DNA of 64,000 bases, taken from contig NC_073694.1 of NCBI RefSeq assembly GCF_029784165.1, forward strand, positions 164,824,118-164,888,117, written 5' to 3'. Position 1 is the stretch's first letter; each line of letters starts with the position of its first letter. The notes under the pieces were generated by a model that did not search any database, was not told the DNA's origin, and saw only the letters and a list, made by a program, of their open reading frames with translations. The position numbers and the translations under genes were made by a program. Source of the stretch: Wyeomyia smithii. Lineage: Eukaryota > Arthropoda > Insecta > Diptera > Culicidae. This document shows, in pieces, positions 46,441 through 60,201 of the stretch.

Positions 46441-48480
46441 TTTGACTTAAGTAACTATATACTGCAGATTTTTTTTTAATTCTGATTTGAATAATATAAC
46501 GTGGAAAAGTCGTAAGGGAACATCCATAAAATACGTTACGCATGAGAGGGGAGAGGGCGAGGATCTAGCAAAGCGTTACAACCCTAAAGATACCGGAGTA
46601 GAATGAAAATAACACCTTTTTTATCAAAAATTTAATTTAAGTCATTTTTATTTGAAGAATAAACAAATAGAATACTCGCTAAGTGGTTTGCACCTAGTGA
46701 TACTACCTGGCGCTGATATATTCCCCAGAGGTTTTTGAAGTAAATAGTGTGGAAAGGGGAGGGGGGGGGGTGTTTTGCAATGTTTACTAGTTAAGTAAAA
46801 TAACAAAGCTAATACATTTCTTTCACACTTAGATTTTATTGCCGAGAACACAACAACTGAGAAATTCAGCAAAATACTCTACTAGTTTTCGGCAGAATTT
46901 TCAAGAACTTCGGCAAACAAAATGTCAATATCTGCTGGTTTACGGTAGATCGATATATTTGCTGAATGTTCGTCATAATATATTGCTGATATTTGTTAAA
47001 AACTTTACCGAGCTCGATCAGCTGTTGGGAAGTTTGCCGAGACAAATTAAGTGTGTTGCCCTACAGAGAGGAAAAAATAGTTTCGCTTGCGGAGAAAATC
47101 GTCGCGTTCGTCTGGAGACCCACATATTAGTTTCTAGCCCGGTAGGCTTTGGGTGAGATCCGGAGAGGCGTTTTTTCTAAGGGTATTTCGATTTTATTGC
47201 TGGAACGTTTTTCGGTTAGGGAAGAAGAGAACCTTGGTCTCAGTAATTTTTGCTCGGTTAAAAAAAATAATGACAGCTGTCGCATTTCTTCGTAAATCTT
47301 GGTTCAAACAATTTGCAATGCTGATATCGTAAATATCTCAATTCTATTTAAAGTTATTGATATTTTTTTATAAAAATATGCCTTTACGAATGTTTGTTGT
47401 TCTTTTTGAGGCAAAAATAAAGAAAAGAGACAAAGATGTCTCAATTTGAAAGACACATTTGTCTCTATCCCAGTCCGCACAAATGACATGTTGTTGACCT
47501 TTAAGAGAAGATACATATTCGTATGACGAACATGTTCTGTAAATGGTCAGGAATGCTGAAAAAGCGTCGAAAAGGCGGTGCTTAGAGCCTTATACAAACT
47601 TTTGGTAATTGTCACAAAATGGTTTGTTAGAAATTTTCTACATTTACATATCTTTAACTTGACATTTTCTACATTTACATAGATTTAACTTGACGTGATA
47701 TTTATAGGAGAAACCAGAAACATTTCAATTATTTTTTTAAATTGTCACCGCGAGACATATTTTTATCAACACACTCGTGAATATTTTTCGTGACAAAGTT
47801 CTAAAATAAAACATAGTATTCGTGACCATCTCGCGAACATTGCTGTTCTAATGTTTTTTTATTTCGCGGATGAAATTTAGAAATGATTGAGTGTGTGTAC
47901 ATAAGTAATAACATAAAACAAGTGGAAATTTCGATAAATGCCAAGAGCTATTTACAAATGCAATCCCATTTTCATAGAGAAAGTATATCGCCTACCCCTT
48001 AAAATTTTCACGCGCTTTCAAAAAGTTAAGTTTTAGATAGTATTCGTAGAATTTTTAATACTTTAGAAACACGAAAAAATAATTTTGTTGATCTTTTAAG
48101 GCAAATGTTTGTTTATAAGTGACTCCTGTTGTAATCTTGCTACAAAATACATGAAAATTTTCAAGGAAAACGTCTAAATCATATTATGGCTAAATTTTAT
48201 AATGGACTACTTTCGCCGCTTTTAGCAAGTATTTCCCCCATTTTAGTGAGCCAACTAATTTCAGGTGTTCGTCACCAATTATTCTTGATGATTTTTGTAA
48301 ACAAGATGCATTCCTCCGGTTATAGATCATTTCTTGATTCTTCAATAAAGATTAACTGATACGGGGACTCATTTGAGACAATACCATTCGAACGTTAGTT
48401 TCAGGGAATATGTAACCTTATCAAGTTGAACTATTTTTTGTTACTTGTTTAAAATAAAAAAGGATAGGCAGTTACACATC
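46441..48480. other. non-coding, minor repeats
   Basis: Holds a fragment with tacgttacgcatgagaggggaga (46530) related to the GC-tract MITE ends, a G-run at 46756-46770 and a tandem duplication of 31 bp (47633-47663 and 47664-47694). No gene was recognised. Confidence 0.45.
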
Positions 48481-48504
48481 ACATATTCTTCAATGACAAC
48501 ATTT

Positions 48505-48850
48505 GGCATATGTTTTCTTACAAAAGTCACGGTGACTAAAGAGTAACATTTGTTAGTCAAAGCCCGATGTTTACTTTTTCTGATTTTCATTTAAACCAAA
48601 ATAGATGATTACCAAAATCACTGTGACAATGTTGATAACTTATAAGTTTTTTCGAAAGGTCACGAACTCTATTAAACAAAACTTTTGTCAAATATTTTCT
48701 TACAAAAGTCACAGTGACTAACTGGGGAAACTATTTCTTTAAAAAGTCACTGTGCATTTGTCAGAAAAAATTAAATGTACCTCTTAATTTTTTGGTGACT
48801 TTTCTAAGACAAAAGGCCATTTGTACTTCAAATTATCACCGTGACTACAT
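48505..48850. repeat. repeated palindromes AGTCACNGTGACT
   Basis: Exact palindromes lie at 48525-48537 (agtcacggtgact) and 48717-48729 (agtcacagtgact), both preceded by ttttcttacaaa. Decayed forms occur near 48617, 48756 and 48836, and inverted cttttgtaagaaa lies near 48985. Spacing is about 80-190 bp. Non-coding. Confidence 0.55.
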
Positions 48851-49145
48851 AATGGAAAAAATACTTTCGTTTCACAAGTGAAATGATTTCGTCTGTGACT
48901 TTTCAGAGAAAAATAAATGAATTGTAGTTCAATGATTACGGAAACAAAATAAAAGAAATATTTGTTTTCTGATCATAGCTTCAGTGTCTTTTGTAAGAAA
49001 ATAAACACAAGTTTTTCTATAAAAAGTAATGGTTACTCGATTACAAAAACAATTTCCATATTATTTTCAAAAAGTTCGGGGCACAATTGTAACAAACAAG
49101 TCCTATTTTATTTGTGACTCTCGTGCGGATTGGGATATCTCTATT

Positions 49146-49234
49146 GGAGAGAGAGAGAGAGAGAGAGAGAAGAGAAGAGAAGAGAAGAGAAGAGAGAAAG
49201 GTGATAGAGAAAAGAGCTAGGAGAGAGAGGATAG

Positions 49235-49278
<44 letters not shown>

Positions 49279-49300
49279 AGAGGAGAGAGAGGAGAAAGAT
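49146..49300. repeat. (GA)n-rich microsatellite
   Basis: GAGAGA runs alternate with GAGAAGA and GAGAGGA variants over 150 bp. It is pure purine on the plus strand except for scattered T and C. Confidence 0.95.
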
Positions 49301-49429
49301 AGTAAAAATTGGAGCAAAAAAGGGTTTTTGTAACCTCCATCGGTTATTTTCAAAGATAAAGAAAAACTTTTTTACAACGTGCAGAGAATCAATAGGGATA
49401 CAATACTGTAGAACTGTTTTGTCTATTTC

Positions 49430-49620
49430 CGAAGGTGAAAAGTTAGATACCTGGTTTTATCGAAAATTGGGGTCACCCCAAATTTTGATAATCTTTGAAT
49501 AAGTGATTCATCATGTATAACAATTATGTAATAGAAAGTTTTTCTCTAGAATATTGCTATAGAGCTCTAGAATTTCCCTCTAAATTCGGTTTCTGGACCA
49601 TTGTGCAATGAGATATCAAA
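49430..49620. repeat. fragment related to the 13.6-15.2 kb inverted-repeat element
   Basis: aaaagttagatacctggttttatcgaaaattggg and the following gtaatagaaagtttttctct share order and wording with the right arm at 14950-15060. Diverged, one arm only. Confidence 0.5.
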
Positions 49621-50982
49621 ATTAGGACATGTCCTGCAAAATCAGGATGGATGCTATCTCTCTATAATGTATAATATATGGAAAATTTTGAAGATCTATA
49701 CAAAAAGTGTGGAGGAGAGGGGGCCTATAATTATTATTTTTGCACTACGAAATTAAAATATGTTCTCAAGAGATCGAAGCAAACTGCGACCGTGAGTGGA
49801 TGTGAAAAATTTTCCGCTTAGGTAAATGTTTTTGCAAAAATTATGATAATAGGTATACAAACATTTTATAGTTTATCGTACCAAAATGCAAAGAACCGGA
49901 TGGATTGAGAGTCAAAAAAAGTGGTTGCGTGTATCTGAAGATTTTCGTGGAAAATTAAGGATCAAAGAAGTTAGAGTTTAGTTTTTTTCGGTCTAAAGGG
50001 GGATACGGAAATGAATTGCAATTCAAGATCGATTAAAAAAGGTGTTCACAGTGTTACCATGTAGCGGAGCATGCAACGTTGGGAGTCTGGAGATTGAAGA
50101 GGGAAGAGACCGCGTTGGGAGAAGTGATAGTGATCTTGCGTTGGCAGGAGTGGAGTAAACTTGCCGTACTCTGCTATAGCATCCCGGTGGATCGGATTGG
50201 CGGGATGTGCTCCGGCTGGGCTGGTTGGTTGGTGACCGGGAAATTAAGAACATCTTGAGTGAGAGGAGGCAGTGTATGATGAAAATAAGAGTTCAGCTCC
50301 CATAGGAAAAGGAAATAACAACCTAGCGCGTGCTAAAAGAGGCAAGCCCAGCTCGATAAAATTAGATTGCAGAGGATGGAATGAATGTGACCAAAAACAT
50401 ACCAATAGAAAATGGAACGATTGGAGGCGACAGACTCACGAAATGTAAAAGAGCCGATTGAAATTATGGGAAACATTATTTGGTGAGATCATCCCATTTT
50501 TCTGCGAATTGTTTGCAAGTCAGAATTCAATGATTCTAAACACGCGATACATTAATTGAAACTTGAATTGAATTACGCATATTTTTGCTCATTATTGTTC
50601 ATCATTATTTTCATTTTTTTTTGTTCTTTATCACTATTTAATTTATCTACAGGTGCACAATTGGTATTTGACAAACGGTAGCTGTCGTATATTTTATAAA
50701 TAATAATAATATTCCGTATTCCTTTAAGAGAGTGAGCAATGGCGCTATAATCATAAGCTTAAAATAATAGGACTAGAGTTAGTACTCCAGTTCCAACCGT
50801 AACAGTTGAAGCGAGTATAGGCGCTATATTCTTGGTTTCGAAACCCGAACATAAGGAGAAAATACCTATGTTCCATTCCAGGAAATTGGTCAACAAAGGA
50901 GTCTACTTTCTTAGCTCTGTCACTCCCAACGAATTATATTACTTTTTACATACGAAGCGGTTGGTACGGTATGTCCCCCCTA
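49621..50982. other. non-coding, no supported gene
   Basis: Includes a G-rich patch at 50040-50260 without any recognised motif. Short frames only. Confidence 0.4.
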
Positions 50983-51069
50983 GTAACAATATAGGTTTTA
51001 TCAAAGTTTTATAGCGCTCAATAAAGTCAAAACAGCGCTATAAAACTTTGATAAAACCCGTTTTGTTAC
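50983..51069. repeat. strong hairpin, 36-nt arms
   Basis: Arms 50983-51018 and 51034-51069 enclose a 15-nt loop. The inner 25 bp (ggttttatcaaagttttatagcgct and its complement, given here only as landmarks at 50994-51018 and 51034-51058) pair perfectly, and the outer 11 bp pair with mismatches. It could be a tiny MITE, a miRNA-like precursor or a protein-binding palindrome; the sequence does not decide. Confidence 0.75.
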
Positions 51070-51499
51070 TTGGGCCCTGTCTTAGATTATATTGTATTAT
51101 ATTGCGCTACACAGTAAGCCTGGCTGTTGACAAAAAATGTATGGAAATCATTTATTTTTAAATGGTGGATATTATTTTCTAGGATCCTTTCAAGTACTGG
51201 CTGTGTAAGTGTAGACTAGACTAGACTAGACTAGACGAAATTAAAATATGTTCTCAAATGATTCATGAAATTCCGTCCAGGTATTACGTAACGCAAGCGG
51301 GAGTGGTAGTGAGGAAATGTAATATTTCCCGTGTAATCTGTGAAGGAAACATGCTAGACGAGGGGATGGCAGTTATTCGGATTCAATTATATACAGAATT
51401 CACCATTAAAAAAATGGAGACTGTAACGGGTAACAATTACATGCCAGTAATGTTTGTTTTATTTGTGATTTTTAAAGCGACAAGCTTTCGGTTTCGACT

Positions 51500-52340
51500 G
51501 TGTATAATTTCCTGGACGAAAAAAGACTTCGATCTTCTTGTCAAATCATGGTTCAAGTCCAGTGGTTTGGCTATTAATCAAAATATATACATACCAGAAC
51601 GAATATTTGAAGAAAGTTTTGAATCCATTTTTTCAAAAAAATCATGCCGATGGAAGGTACCTATGTGTTTTGGGCAGATAAAGCATCATCACATTACGGC
51701 AAAAACAAAATCGCCCCTGAACAACCATTTGACCCAATTTGTACACAATGCACGCAACCCAACTAATCTGCCTCAGTGTCGTTCAATCGAAAATTTCTTT
51801 GGGATTTTAAGTTCCCGATCAGAAAGAAAAAACCAAAATATAACAGAAGCTGTTAGTTTGTTATGGGAAAAGCCATACAGACTGTGCTTCAATTTGATTT
51901 CGTTAGGTGTTAAAATAACAGAAATGATTCTACTGATATCAAATACATATCAAACTTTGTTACTAACATATCAGCTTTCTTACAAAACAAGATAGTATAT
52001 AGAAGAGCATAATAACAACCATTGTTAGAAACAACAAGTTTTGATAAAGACGAAAAATTGGTTAGACTTGCTTCAGAACAACTTTATTCCAGGTTTTGCT
52101 ATTAGGTATAACTCATTCAGGTTTAATTATGTTATTGAAATCATATGACATGAATTGTATCAAAATATGTTATTTGTATCTCACGTTGATAGAATTTTGT
52201 AACTTTTTAGTTATGCTTTTCTGATCAGGTTTCTTGGTGTACTAGAGTAACTGGAGAGCAACGATCTGCAAACAATTGATTCGAAACTTCGAAATGAAGG
52301 TCGTACAACGTTTTTATTTCGCCATCACGGAAAAGCTTCG
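51500..52340 (+). pseudogene. mariner-type transposase, split by a MITE
   Basis: Plus-strand transposase pieces: SSGLAINQNIYIPERI (about 51560), then in another frame YVFWADKASSHYGKNK (about 51662-51710, catalytic Asp region), then PTNLPQCRSIENFFGIL (about 51755-51806, last catalytic acidic position). The CCCGATC MITE interrupts at 51814-52229. The C-terminal part resumes at about 52236 with SNWRATICKQLIR and VVQRF and ends near 52340. At least two frameshifts and one stop (VY-stop-SNW) are present. The N-terminal DNA-binding part was not recognised. Confidence 0.72.
51814..52229. mobile_element. CCCGATC-ended MITE, copy 2 (inverted relative to copy 1)
   Basis: A 416-bp segment with ends CCCGATCAGAAAG and CCTGATCAGAAAAG (inward). 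It is the reverse complement of copy 1 at 39700-40112, diverged by small indels. It lies within the transposase pseudogene, giving an exact insertion point. Confidence 0.82.
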
Positions 52341-52543
52341 TTGGAAAGCCAACTAGGGCCTCTCTTACATTTTCTTTTTGTTTTTAATTGAAAAATAATA
52401 TATTTTCACGACCGATAAATCGGTTTTTCTTTGAGTACATATACCTATTTTGACTGCCGAAACTCGAAAATATAAAGTGTAAAGTGTTGAAATTGTGCAT
52501 TAATATTAGGGTACGATAAAGTTCTGTACCAAGTGCGTACTAT

Positions 52544-53085
52544 ATGAGTTCACAGTCGAATAAAAACAACATCGTGTTGATGATGCGGAACAGCTTTCAG
52601 AGCCATACAAACGTTCGCGTCGACATCATTCTGTGCACAAAACACGACGAACTCGTTCCGTGGCATGAACAAAAAACGCAACAGTCGGCTGGAAAGGTAA
52701 TGATTTTTGTATTCTGGGACGTGCACAGAATAAAACTCATCGACTGTATCGCGAAAGAAACACAATCAATAACAACGTTAGCGTTGTTGGAGCGAGCAAA
52801 AGATGATATCTCAAAAACAAGACTTCATATATGTGAAAGAAAGTCGACAAAGTCGATGGCAAAATTGCATGCATTGAGATTCGAATCGCTACTCATTCTT
52901 CTCTTATTCTCCTGATGGAGCCCCAGGGAGAGTTCTCAAACTTTAATTGAATGCCCACTGACAAGAGATTCAGCACTGATGAGAAAGTAATCGTGGAAGC
53001 AGAATAATGATTTGAGGCAAAAGACACATTGTACTATCGGCATTGTTTCGGAAACTTGGTAAATCGCTACAGTCAACATTTTTGA
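52544..53085 (+). pseudogene. second mariner-type transposase pseudogene
   Basis: Frame 52544-52915 carries KTQQSAGKVMIFVFWDVHRI (about residues 44-63), then IDCI, the TLALLERAKDDISKTR region and AKLHALRFESLL, in the order found in mariner transposases. After a frame change come YSPDGAP (about 52898), then DKRFSTDEKVIVEAE (about 52960-53005), two stops, and FEAKDTLYYRH to the end near 53085. The second catalytic Asp region (HDNARPH type) is deleted. It is a different family from the 51.5-kb copy, judged by motif wording. Confidence 0.72.
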
Positions 53086-56000
53086 TAAAAAAAAGTTCTT
53101 TAAAGAATATATTATCAAAACAGACCTTTACTGAGTTCAATAATTTACGAAAATCGAATATTGGTAACCGAACCGATGGGATAATTTCCATTATTCGATT
53201 ATACTCCGACGACACTAATATACAAAACCTTTCACGTGACAAATAAATAACGGTCCCTCAATACGCGAACTTATGCTCATCAATCATATCAATATAATTT
53301 GTCTATTTTAGACGGCACTCCCAGCATATGAAGATGCACAAATTGATCATATCAATTGAACTTTCGCCAGTGTTGGCTGCTGCGAAGTAAACATGTCAAA
53401 AAGTGTTGCAAATTCCATTAACCGTAATGGAATTACGTTCCGTGGGAGGAAATTGCATTTCTTGAAATTAAATTCCGTAAGCGAATACGTTGCATTATGT
53501 GGTTCCCGTTTCTCGCGTGTACTGGGACCTTTTTTTGCTAATAAACATTCGCAACTTCTCTACCGACTTGCGAAACCGAAGCTGCGCTCTAGTGCAGGAC
53601 GAAACTTTGTCTGCTGCGGTGAACAGTCGGAAGGAAGCAATCCAGCAGCAAAGTTTTTACTGTATGTTTATAACATCCAAGACAACAGCTGACAGCACGT
53701 CAAACAATATGACTCGATTGTCATACCCAACCAGAGAGTTCGCTCTGTTTGACCCCTTTCGAAGCGGAAGGATGCAATTTCGAACAGAGTTCGTACTTCT
53801 CGGTCCGTGAAAGTAATTTGAACTTAATACACAGATTCAACTCTTGTTACACTGCGACAATCAATTACGTGTTCGGTGAAAATAATTGTTCAATTTAGCG
53901 ATCTACTGTAGGTAATAATGTTTATGAGAAATTCTCATAAAAGTTTAAACATATTCTGAACCACCTTCTCGCTGTGCGTAAGTATACTTTAACTACTTTT
54001 CAAGCTTTTGAAATATGATTAAACACTCGATTTACACATGTGACTGAAAATTGGATCCAAATTGGCTATGGGACGTTTTGAGTAACTTCCTTTGTTTCAA
54101 AAAGCCAACAAAATCCATCGAAAGTTCTGCAATGACAGTTAGCAAAATGAAGAGGGACTTCGCCATCTGCTTTGTCAGATTACTGCTAACCATTCGAGAT
54201 TCCAGTCACGCCATTTGTCAGCCAGTAAGCAAAGATATTTTAGATCAAACCGAGCGAGACTGATAAAGTCATTAGAATACGTTCCAGCAGCCTCCCACCC
54301 ACTGGGTCCCCCGCAGCGGGTGACCATTTTCTGCCATACGTCAGCTCGATTCGAATCACAGATATGTATTTAACCGCCATCCGGAGAAGTGTAAATCTGA
54401 CATCTCACGAATCACCATGGGGAACTTGCCTCGGTCCGGCCGGCTGATATCTGTTAGAAATCTCGTGTAAGCGGCCGTTTTCGCATGAGGCAACGAACCG
54501 AAGAGAGGCCGTCTTGAATTGAAATCGGGAAGCACTGAATTCGGGGCACGTTCCGCACCTGGGCGCACGAGAATTTCATCGAGCAGTGGGCAGAGGAGGG
54601 TAACTTTCTCCATTTACTTAACGTCGACCTGACAAAGGAAAACCGCTGGTGAATAACCGCTTGTACCTAAGGAAACGTAAACCAGCTCGCGGAGTAGCAG
54701 GAAGCTCTTAGTAAAACTTGTTTTCTTGCTGGCAAAATAGACGAAGTTCATGCCAGGAAATGTAAATCTCTAAATTAAGACACTGTGCCTGGAAGTAATT
54801 ACCGCGTGCCCAGCGAAGCGTAATGGAAACGACTCAGTGAAACTGATGGACATCAAACAGTTTTGTTCACTTACCTTATTGTTTTTTTTGCCTTAGCAAA
54901 AACAGAATACTCTTGAATTTTTCAAAGCATAATCCGGATAAAAAATTCATTACCCTGCGAGCTTTAGCTACATTGCATAGCAAAAGCATCGTTAGTGAAA
55001 TTGAAACCCTAACTCAGAACTATCAACCCAGTCGAGATATCCGCAGCCTGCGCTCTTCACAGTCGTTTGGGTCCAGTAGTGGTTAGTTTCGGACTAAAGT
55101 CTTCCAATCTGTAACCGCAAGCGAGTAGGTAGTAATGAGTTCTCGGTAACTGATGCATCATTTTTAGTTCATACAACATGCATTGCGGAGATTATGTGCG
55201 CATCTGTTATAGAAAAAAGTAAAAAGGTTTGCGCCTGAGTGCACAAACGCACGCTTGACGTAGGACTACGGATGGCATAACAAATTGGTTGGGCTATGAA
55301 ACATGAAATTCAGAATTGCAACTTTCTCATGCATTCGCTCTGCGAAACTCAGTGCACGAGGTAGTAAATATGACTGTTACAATACCGAGCCGTTTCATAC
55401 CGCCGGCTGTACACGGGATGTTATTGCAGATATAACTTCATCTTATGAGGGGGTGGCAAGTTAAATTTTTATTTCAGAAACAAGCTGATAAAATTCGCTA
55501 CAAAGACCGAATACAACCGTACGCGTCAGCAGACGAATCCTCAATTACAACGATCAGTTCACTTTGTAGTGAGTAAAATCCTCTCCTTTTTATCCAGAGC
55601 TAGAGTCGAGGTGGCTTTTGCTGTATTAGTTTAAGACTGATCAAAAGTAAAGGTAAATACATTCAATTAGCGGTAAAGGTAAATTACATTCAGTTAGCGA
55701 AACTCACATCTTGTGATGTTGATTTTTTCACTAAGAAATTGAAAAACTTATAACGACATCGAAAAACTAAAAGTATCATATTTTAACATGCCCGCAATCT
55801 CACGTGAAAACATCAGATAAAACCGACCTGCAAATCTATGGCCGATTCATCACCCGTAATATACTGTTATAGGAGCGTAAAATCAATTTTCTCTCCCCGT
55901 ACACCGTACATTAAGGCTAGCTTCGTTGAGCTCTTTGTGGTAAACAAATGGCTGTCCCGTGAACCGCAATTAAATTTTACGGTTATGAGATACCTTCATG

Positions 56001-56244
56001 CTATCGTACCGGTTTCTCGGGTGGTTTTTGTTTGGAGAATATTTCTCCGAAGCAAAAGCGGCAGGTGAAAAGTTTGGACAAGAAACGAGAAACTTTGATT
56101 CTCAAGGCATACCTATTCAGCAGGCGTGTCAGTTTTTGTTAGAAAACGAACATCCAAGGACGAAAAACCGTAACTGAAATTTAGAGAGTTCCAACCTCCA
56201 TCCTTAAGTTGAAAGTCTAGAATCTTGCGAACTAATTTTAATTT
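53086..56244. other. unassigned; GC-balanced patch at 54.3-54.7 kb
   Basis: Open frames of up to about 100 codons (for example 53393-53692 +, 54356-54613 -) have no recognisable domain and compete with frames on the other strand. 54290-54640 is more GC-rich than its surroundings and unlike the repeats elsewhere in the window. No RNA gene was recognised. Confidence 0.4.
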
Positions 56245-56425
56245 TTTGTTTTAGTCTTGCAAAGCAGACAGTGTTGTATCTTAGTTTGAAATGCGAAATA
56301 TAAACGAGATTTGAAGATGTGGCATAGGCTTAAAATAAATAAATACACCTCATTCAAACGGGACTCGAACCCGCAGTCTCACTGTCTCCGGCATGGTGTT
56401 GTATCAAATTAAACTACAGGGAAGA
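56245..56425 (-). mobile_element. second-type tRNA-derived SINE (copy B)
   Basis: Read on the minus strand: tgtagtttaatttgat (A-box region), acaccatgccggagacagtg, B-box gcgggttcgagtcccg, then a body ending cactgtctgctttgc. Copy C at 59.6-59.7 kb has the same order, and copy A at 13.4 kb shares the head. It is not a functional tRNA: the arms do not close into a standard cloverleaf. Confidence 0.65.
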
Positions 56426-56792
56426 TATATTCTTCCAAGCCCAACATCGTATCACCTTCAGTTGAGTCTGTTATATAACACACCTTTTGTTCAACTAACA
56501 CATATCACCTCGCACAGTCATCCCATCCCGTTGGGCGCTTTGTTATTGCTAAACGCAGCCACCAGACCCGTCACAAGTGCCTGAACCTATGCTGAGCAAC
56601 GAAATCCGGTAGCCTTTCGACTTTGTATCTTTTTTATAGTTTCTAGAATAAAACTCATGTTTCAACAAAATATTTCTAAAATACATATCATATTTTAACG
56701 TTGGACAATGATATCTTAAAAACGTTAAAATGTAACATGCAACGCTTATGAATCACACGGCACGGAGTCTAAATTTTGAAACCTTTCATTCA

Positions 56793-56828
56793 GTGCCGTG
56801 TCAAATAAATGTTGTGAACAAAAAAAAA
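56793..56828 (+). mobile_element. 3'-end relic of the I-type element family
   Basis: gtgccgtgtcaaataaatg is identical to 31082-31100 and is likewise followed within 10 nt by an A-run. Upstream sequence does not match, so this is either an extremely 5'-truncated copy or a non-autonomous partner using the same 3' end. Confidence 0.55.
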
Positions 56829-57202
56829 CCTTTCTTTTCGAGCAACATCATCTACGTTCAATTGCTAAAATATGACGAAAAGGGTCATGTCAAATTTCAA
56901 AAACCGACCATGTACGTTTTGTTTATTGATCCAAAATGCAAAGTTGCAGTTCAATCGGACCTGATTTAGGTGTACCTCAAAGCGCTCGAATTCGTGATTT
57001 TCTGACTCTCGAAAATCTACCAAGGGATAGGGAGTACATGAAATTTGGAATATCGAATTTTTTTTTGATCCCAACTGCCTCAAAAATATATAAAACGTCC
57101 ACATCAAGTGTTATCTCGAAAAAAATAATTTTCACCGACAATCGACTTTTCCAGCCACCGACAGTCTAATATGGGATATTTCAGAAACTGCTATGGCAAA
57201 AA

Positions 57203-58570
<1,368 letters not shown>

Positions 58571-58669
58571 ATTATATACTCTAATACCTGGAGACTAACA
58601 GCTAGCTACCACAGGCGTGTTGCACAAGTTGCTGCTCCAGGACAATGTTTGAAGCGGCTGTGCTGACCG

Positions 58670-59515
58670 TGCTCTAGATGCCTGGGTGATCGCACATCCT
58701 TCGAACTAGGTTGTCCGGAGTAGTACCTGGCCCGGTCACTATCATCATATCGCCATCAAGGGCATACAAAAAAGACGTACTCGGGACACATGGGGAACCA
58801 CGCATGTCCGAACCTGGTACCTGAAGCAACCATGTCCCGTGTTCATTTCGCCATGGTGTCTCCCGAGCCACCCGGATACCACCGGGATAAGTCGGTGGGT
58901 CCACCTACCCTTTGTGAGATTGGACTATTTCCGCTACCATGGGACATCGAAGATGACCTTCTGGCACCTCGTATACCCCTTATGTCAAGTTGATGTGATG
59001 CTGATAGGCATCATGCCGGCCATGACACCGATTGCATCTTATAACACCTTACAATACACACTTGCAATTCTCAACAAATTGAACCTGTACTTTCCAGTAT
59101 ACCACGGCAGCTAATAGTACATAGCGCTCTGGATCACACTGGCCCACGAAACCAAAGTATGGGCGAAACCACGCTGACAAGAAGTCTTCGCTTACTGCCA
59201 TGAACCGTTGAGCTATTGGATATCATACGAGATATTGCTACAATAACCGAAGAGGCCCTCTTATAGGCATAGTTGACGTGGCTCCCCAACGTGATTACCC
59301 CTAGGAGTTTCAGAGATCCCTTAGAGAAAATGGTACAGTCTCCGACTCTGACCACCGCCTGTTGCTCCGATTTACGGTTATGCGCTAGCTCCAATTTTCT
59401 GGAGTCTTCGACCGTATAAACAGTGTGCGGCCTTCAACTCGACCTCCTCAATCGACCCGTAGTAGACCTCTAGCGTTATGTCGTCTGCGAAGCCGACGAT
59501 CACAACTTCGCAGAG
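58670..59515 (-). pseudogene. R1/LOA-like reverse transcriptase C-terminal remnant
   Basis: On the minus strand: VIVGFADDITLEVY (about 59510-59470, catalytic Asp pair), LLGVITLGSHVNYAYKRAS and SKRRLLVSVVSPILWF (59310-59140), VIAGMMPI-like sequence (59020), WLGRHHGEMNTGHGCF (about 58870-58820), then VTGPGTTPDNLVRRMC ending at 58674. Several frame changes and stops occur. The 5' part is missing. The motif order (HGCF then TPDNLV) is that of the R1/LOA group C-terminus. Confidence 0.7.
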
Positions 59516-59577
59516 AATTTTTTCAAACTAATTTCTATTTTCACAACGACTTTTTACCCGTCAACATTCAAGTTCAT

Positions 59578-59740
59578 CAAGGCAGACAGTGTGTGCAGCT
59601 GGGGAAGCGAAAAATAAGCGAACTGAAAAATATGATACAGACTTGGAATAATATACCGCATCCAGACGGGACTTGAACCCGCAATCTCCATGTCTCTACC
59701 ATGGTGTTTTATCCAATAAAACTACTGGGACGGTAATACG
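59578..59740 (-). mobile_element. second-type tRNA-derived SINE (copy C)
   Basis: Minus strand: cccagtagttttattggata, acaccatggtagagacatgg, B-box gcgggttcaagtcccg, then a body ending cactgtctgccttg. Colinear with copy B. It sits right beside the R1/LOA-like remnant. Confidence 0.65.
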
Positions 59741-59814
59741 GGTCCAGAATTTATAATCGTATCACATTCCACTGCAATGTCGCCTACTCTATTGCAAACC
59801 CCTATCAACTACTG

Positions 59815-60201
59815 CCCGATCAGTTAGGATTATCAGGATTATAACAAATCTTGATATTTCTTGTGTTCTGAACTTGGTCTCGTCATTAGTTAAAAAAATA
59901 TCAAAACTCCTATCAAAATTACTTACTGATTATTACACATGATAACATGTTTTGTAAGGTTTTTGGCAGAAAAAGATCAGAATTAGTTGCAATGTACAAT
60001 ATTTTGTTGATTGACTAACAAATTTTGTAATGAATACACTTTGAAAAACACATTTTTGAACATTCAAGTGTATGATAACAGAATTTGATAGAATCCTGTA
60101 CTTCTTATCATTCTGGCATATCAAGAATATTAGAGACTTGGTTATTTCTATCAAGTTCAGATATATTTGTATTACCCGTTTGTTATAATCGTTTGATCGG
60201 G
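59815..60201. mobile_element. CCCGATC-ended MITE, copy 3
   Basis: A 387-bp AT-rich segment with ends CCCGATCAGTTAGG and CCCGATCAAACG (inward). Inside are ataacaaatcttgat, caagttcaga and tttgttgat words like those of copies 1 and 2, but it is much more diverged. Non-coding. Confidence 0.6.

Noticed and set aside
53393..53810. Two overlapping plus-strand frames of about 100 codons
   Set aside because: No motif, signal peptide or splice context was recognised; no reason to prefer either frame.
54356..54613. Minus-strand frame of 85 codons in a GC-balanced patch
   Set aside because: The open frame is probably a by-product of higher GC; no recognisable domain.
59660..59735. tRNA gene on the minus strand
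   Set aside because: Same reason: two relatives with the same non-tRNA body and poor stem pairing.
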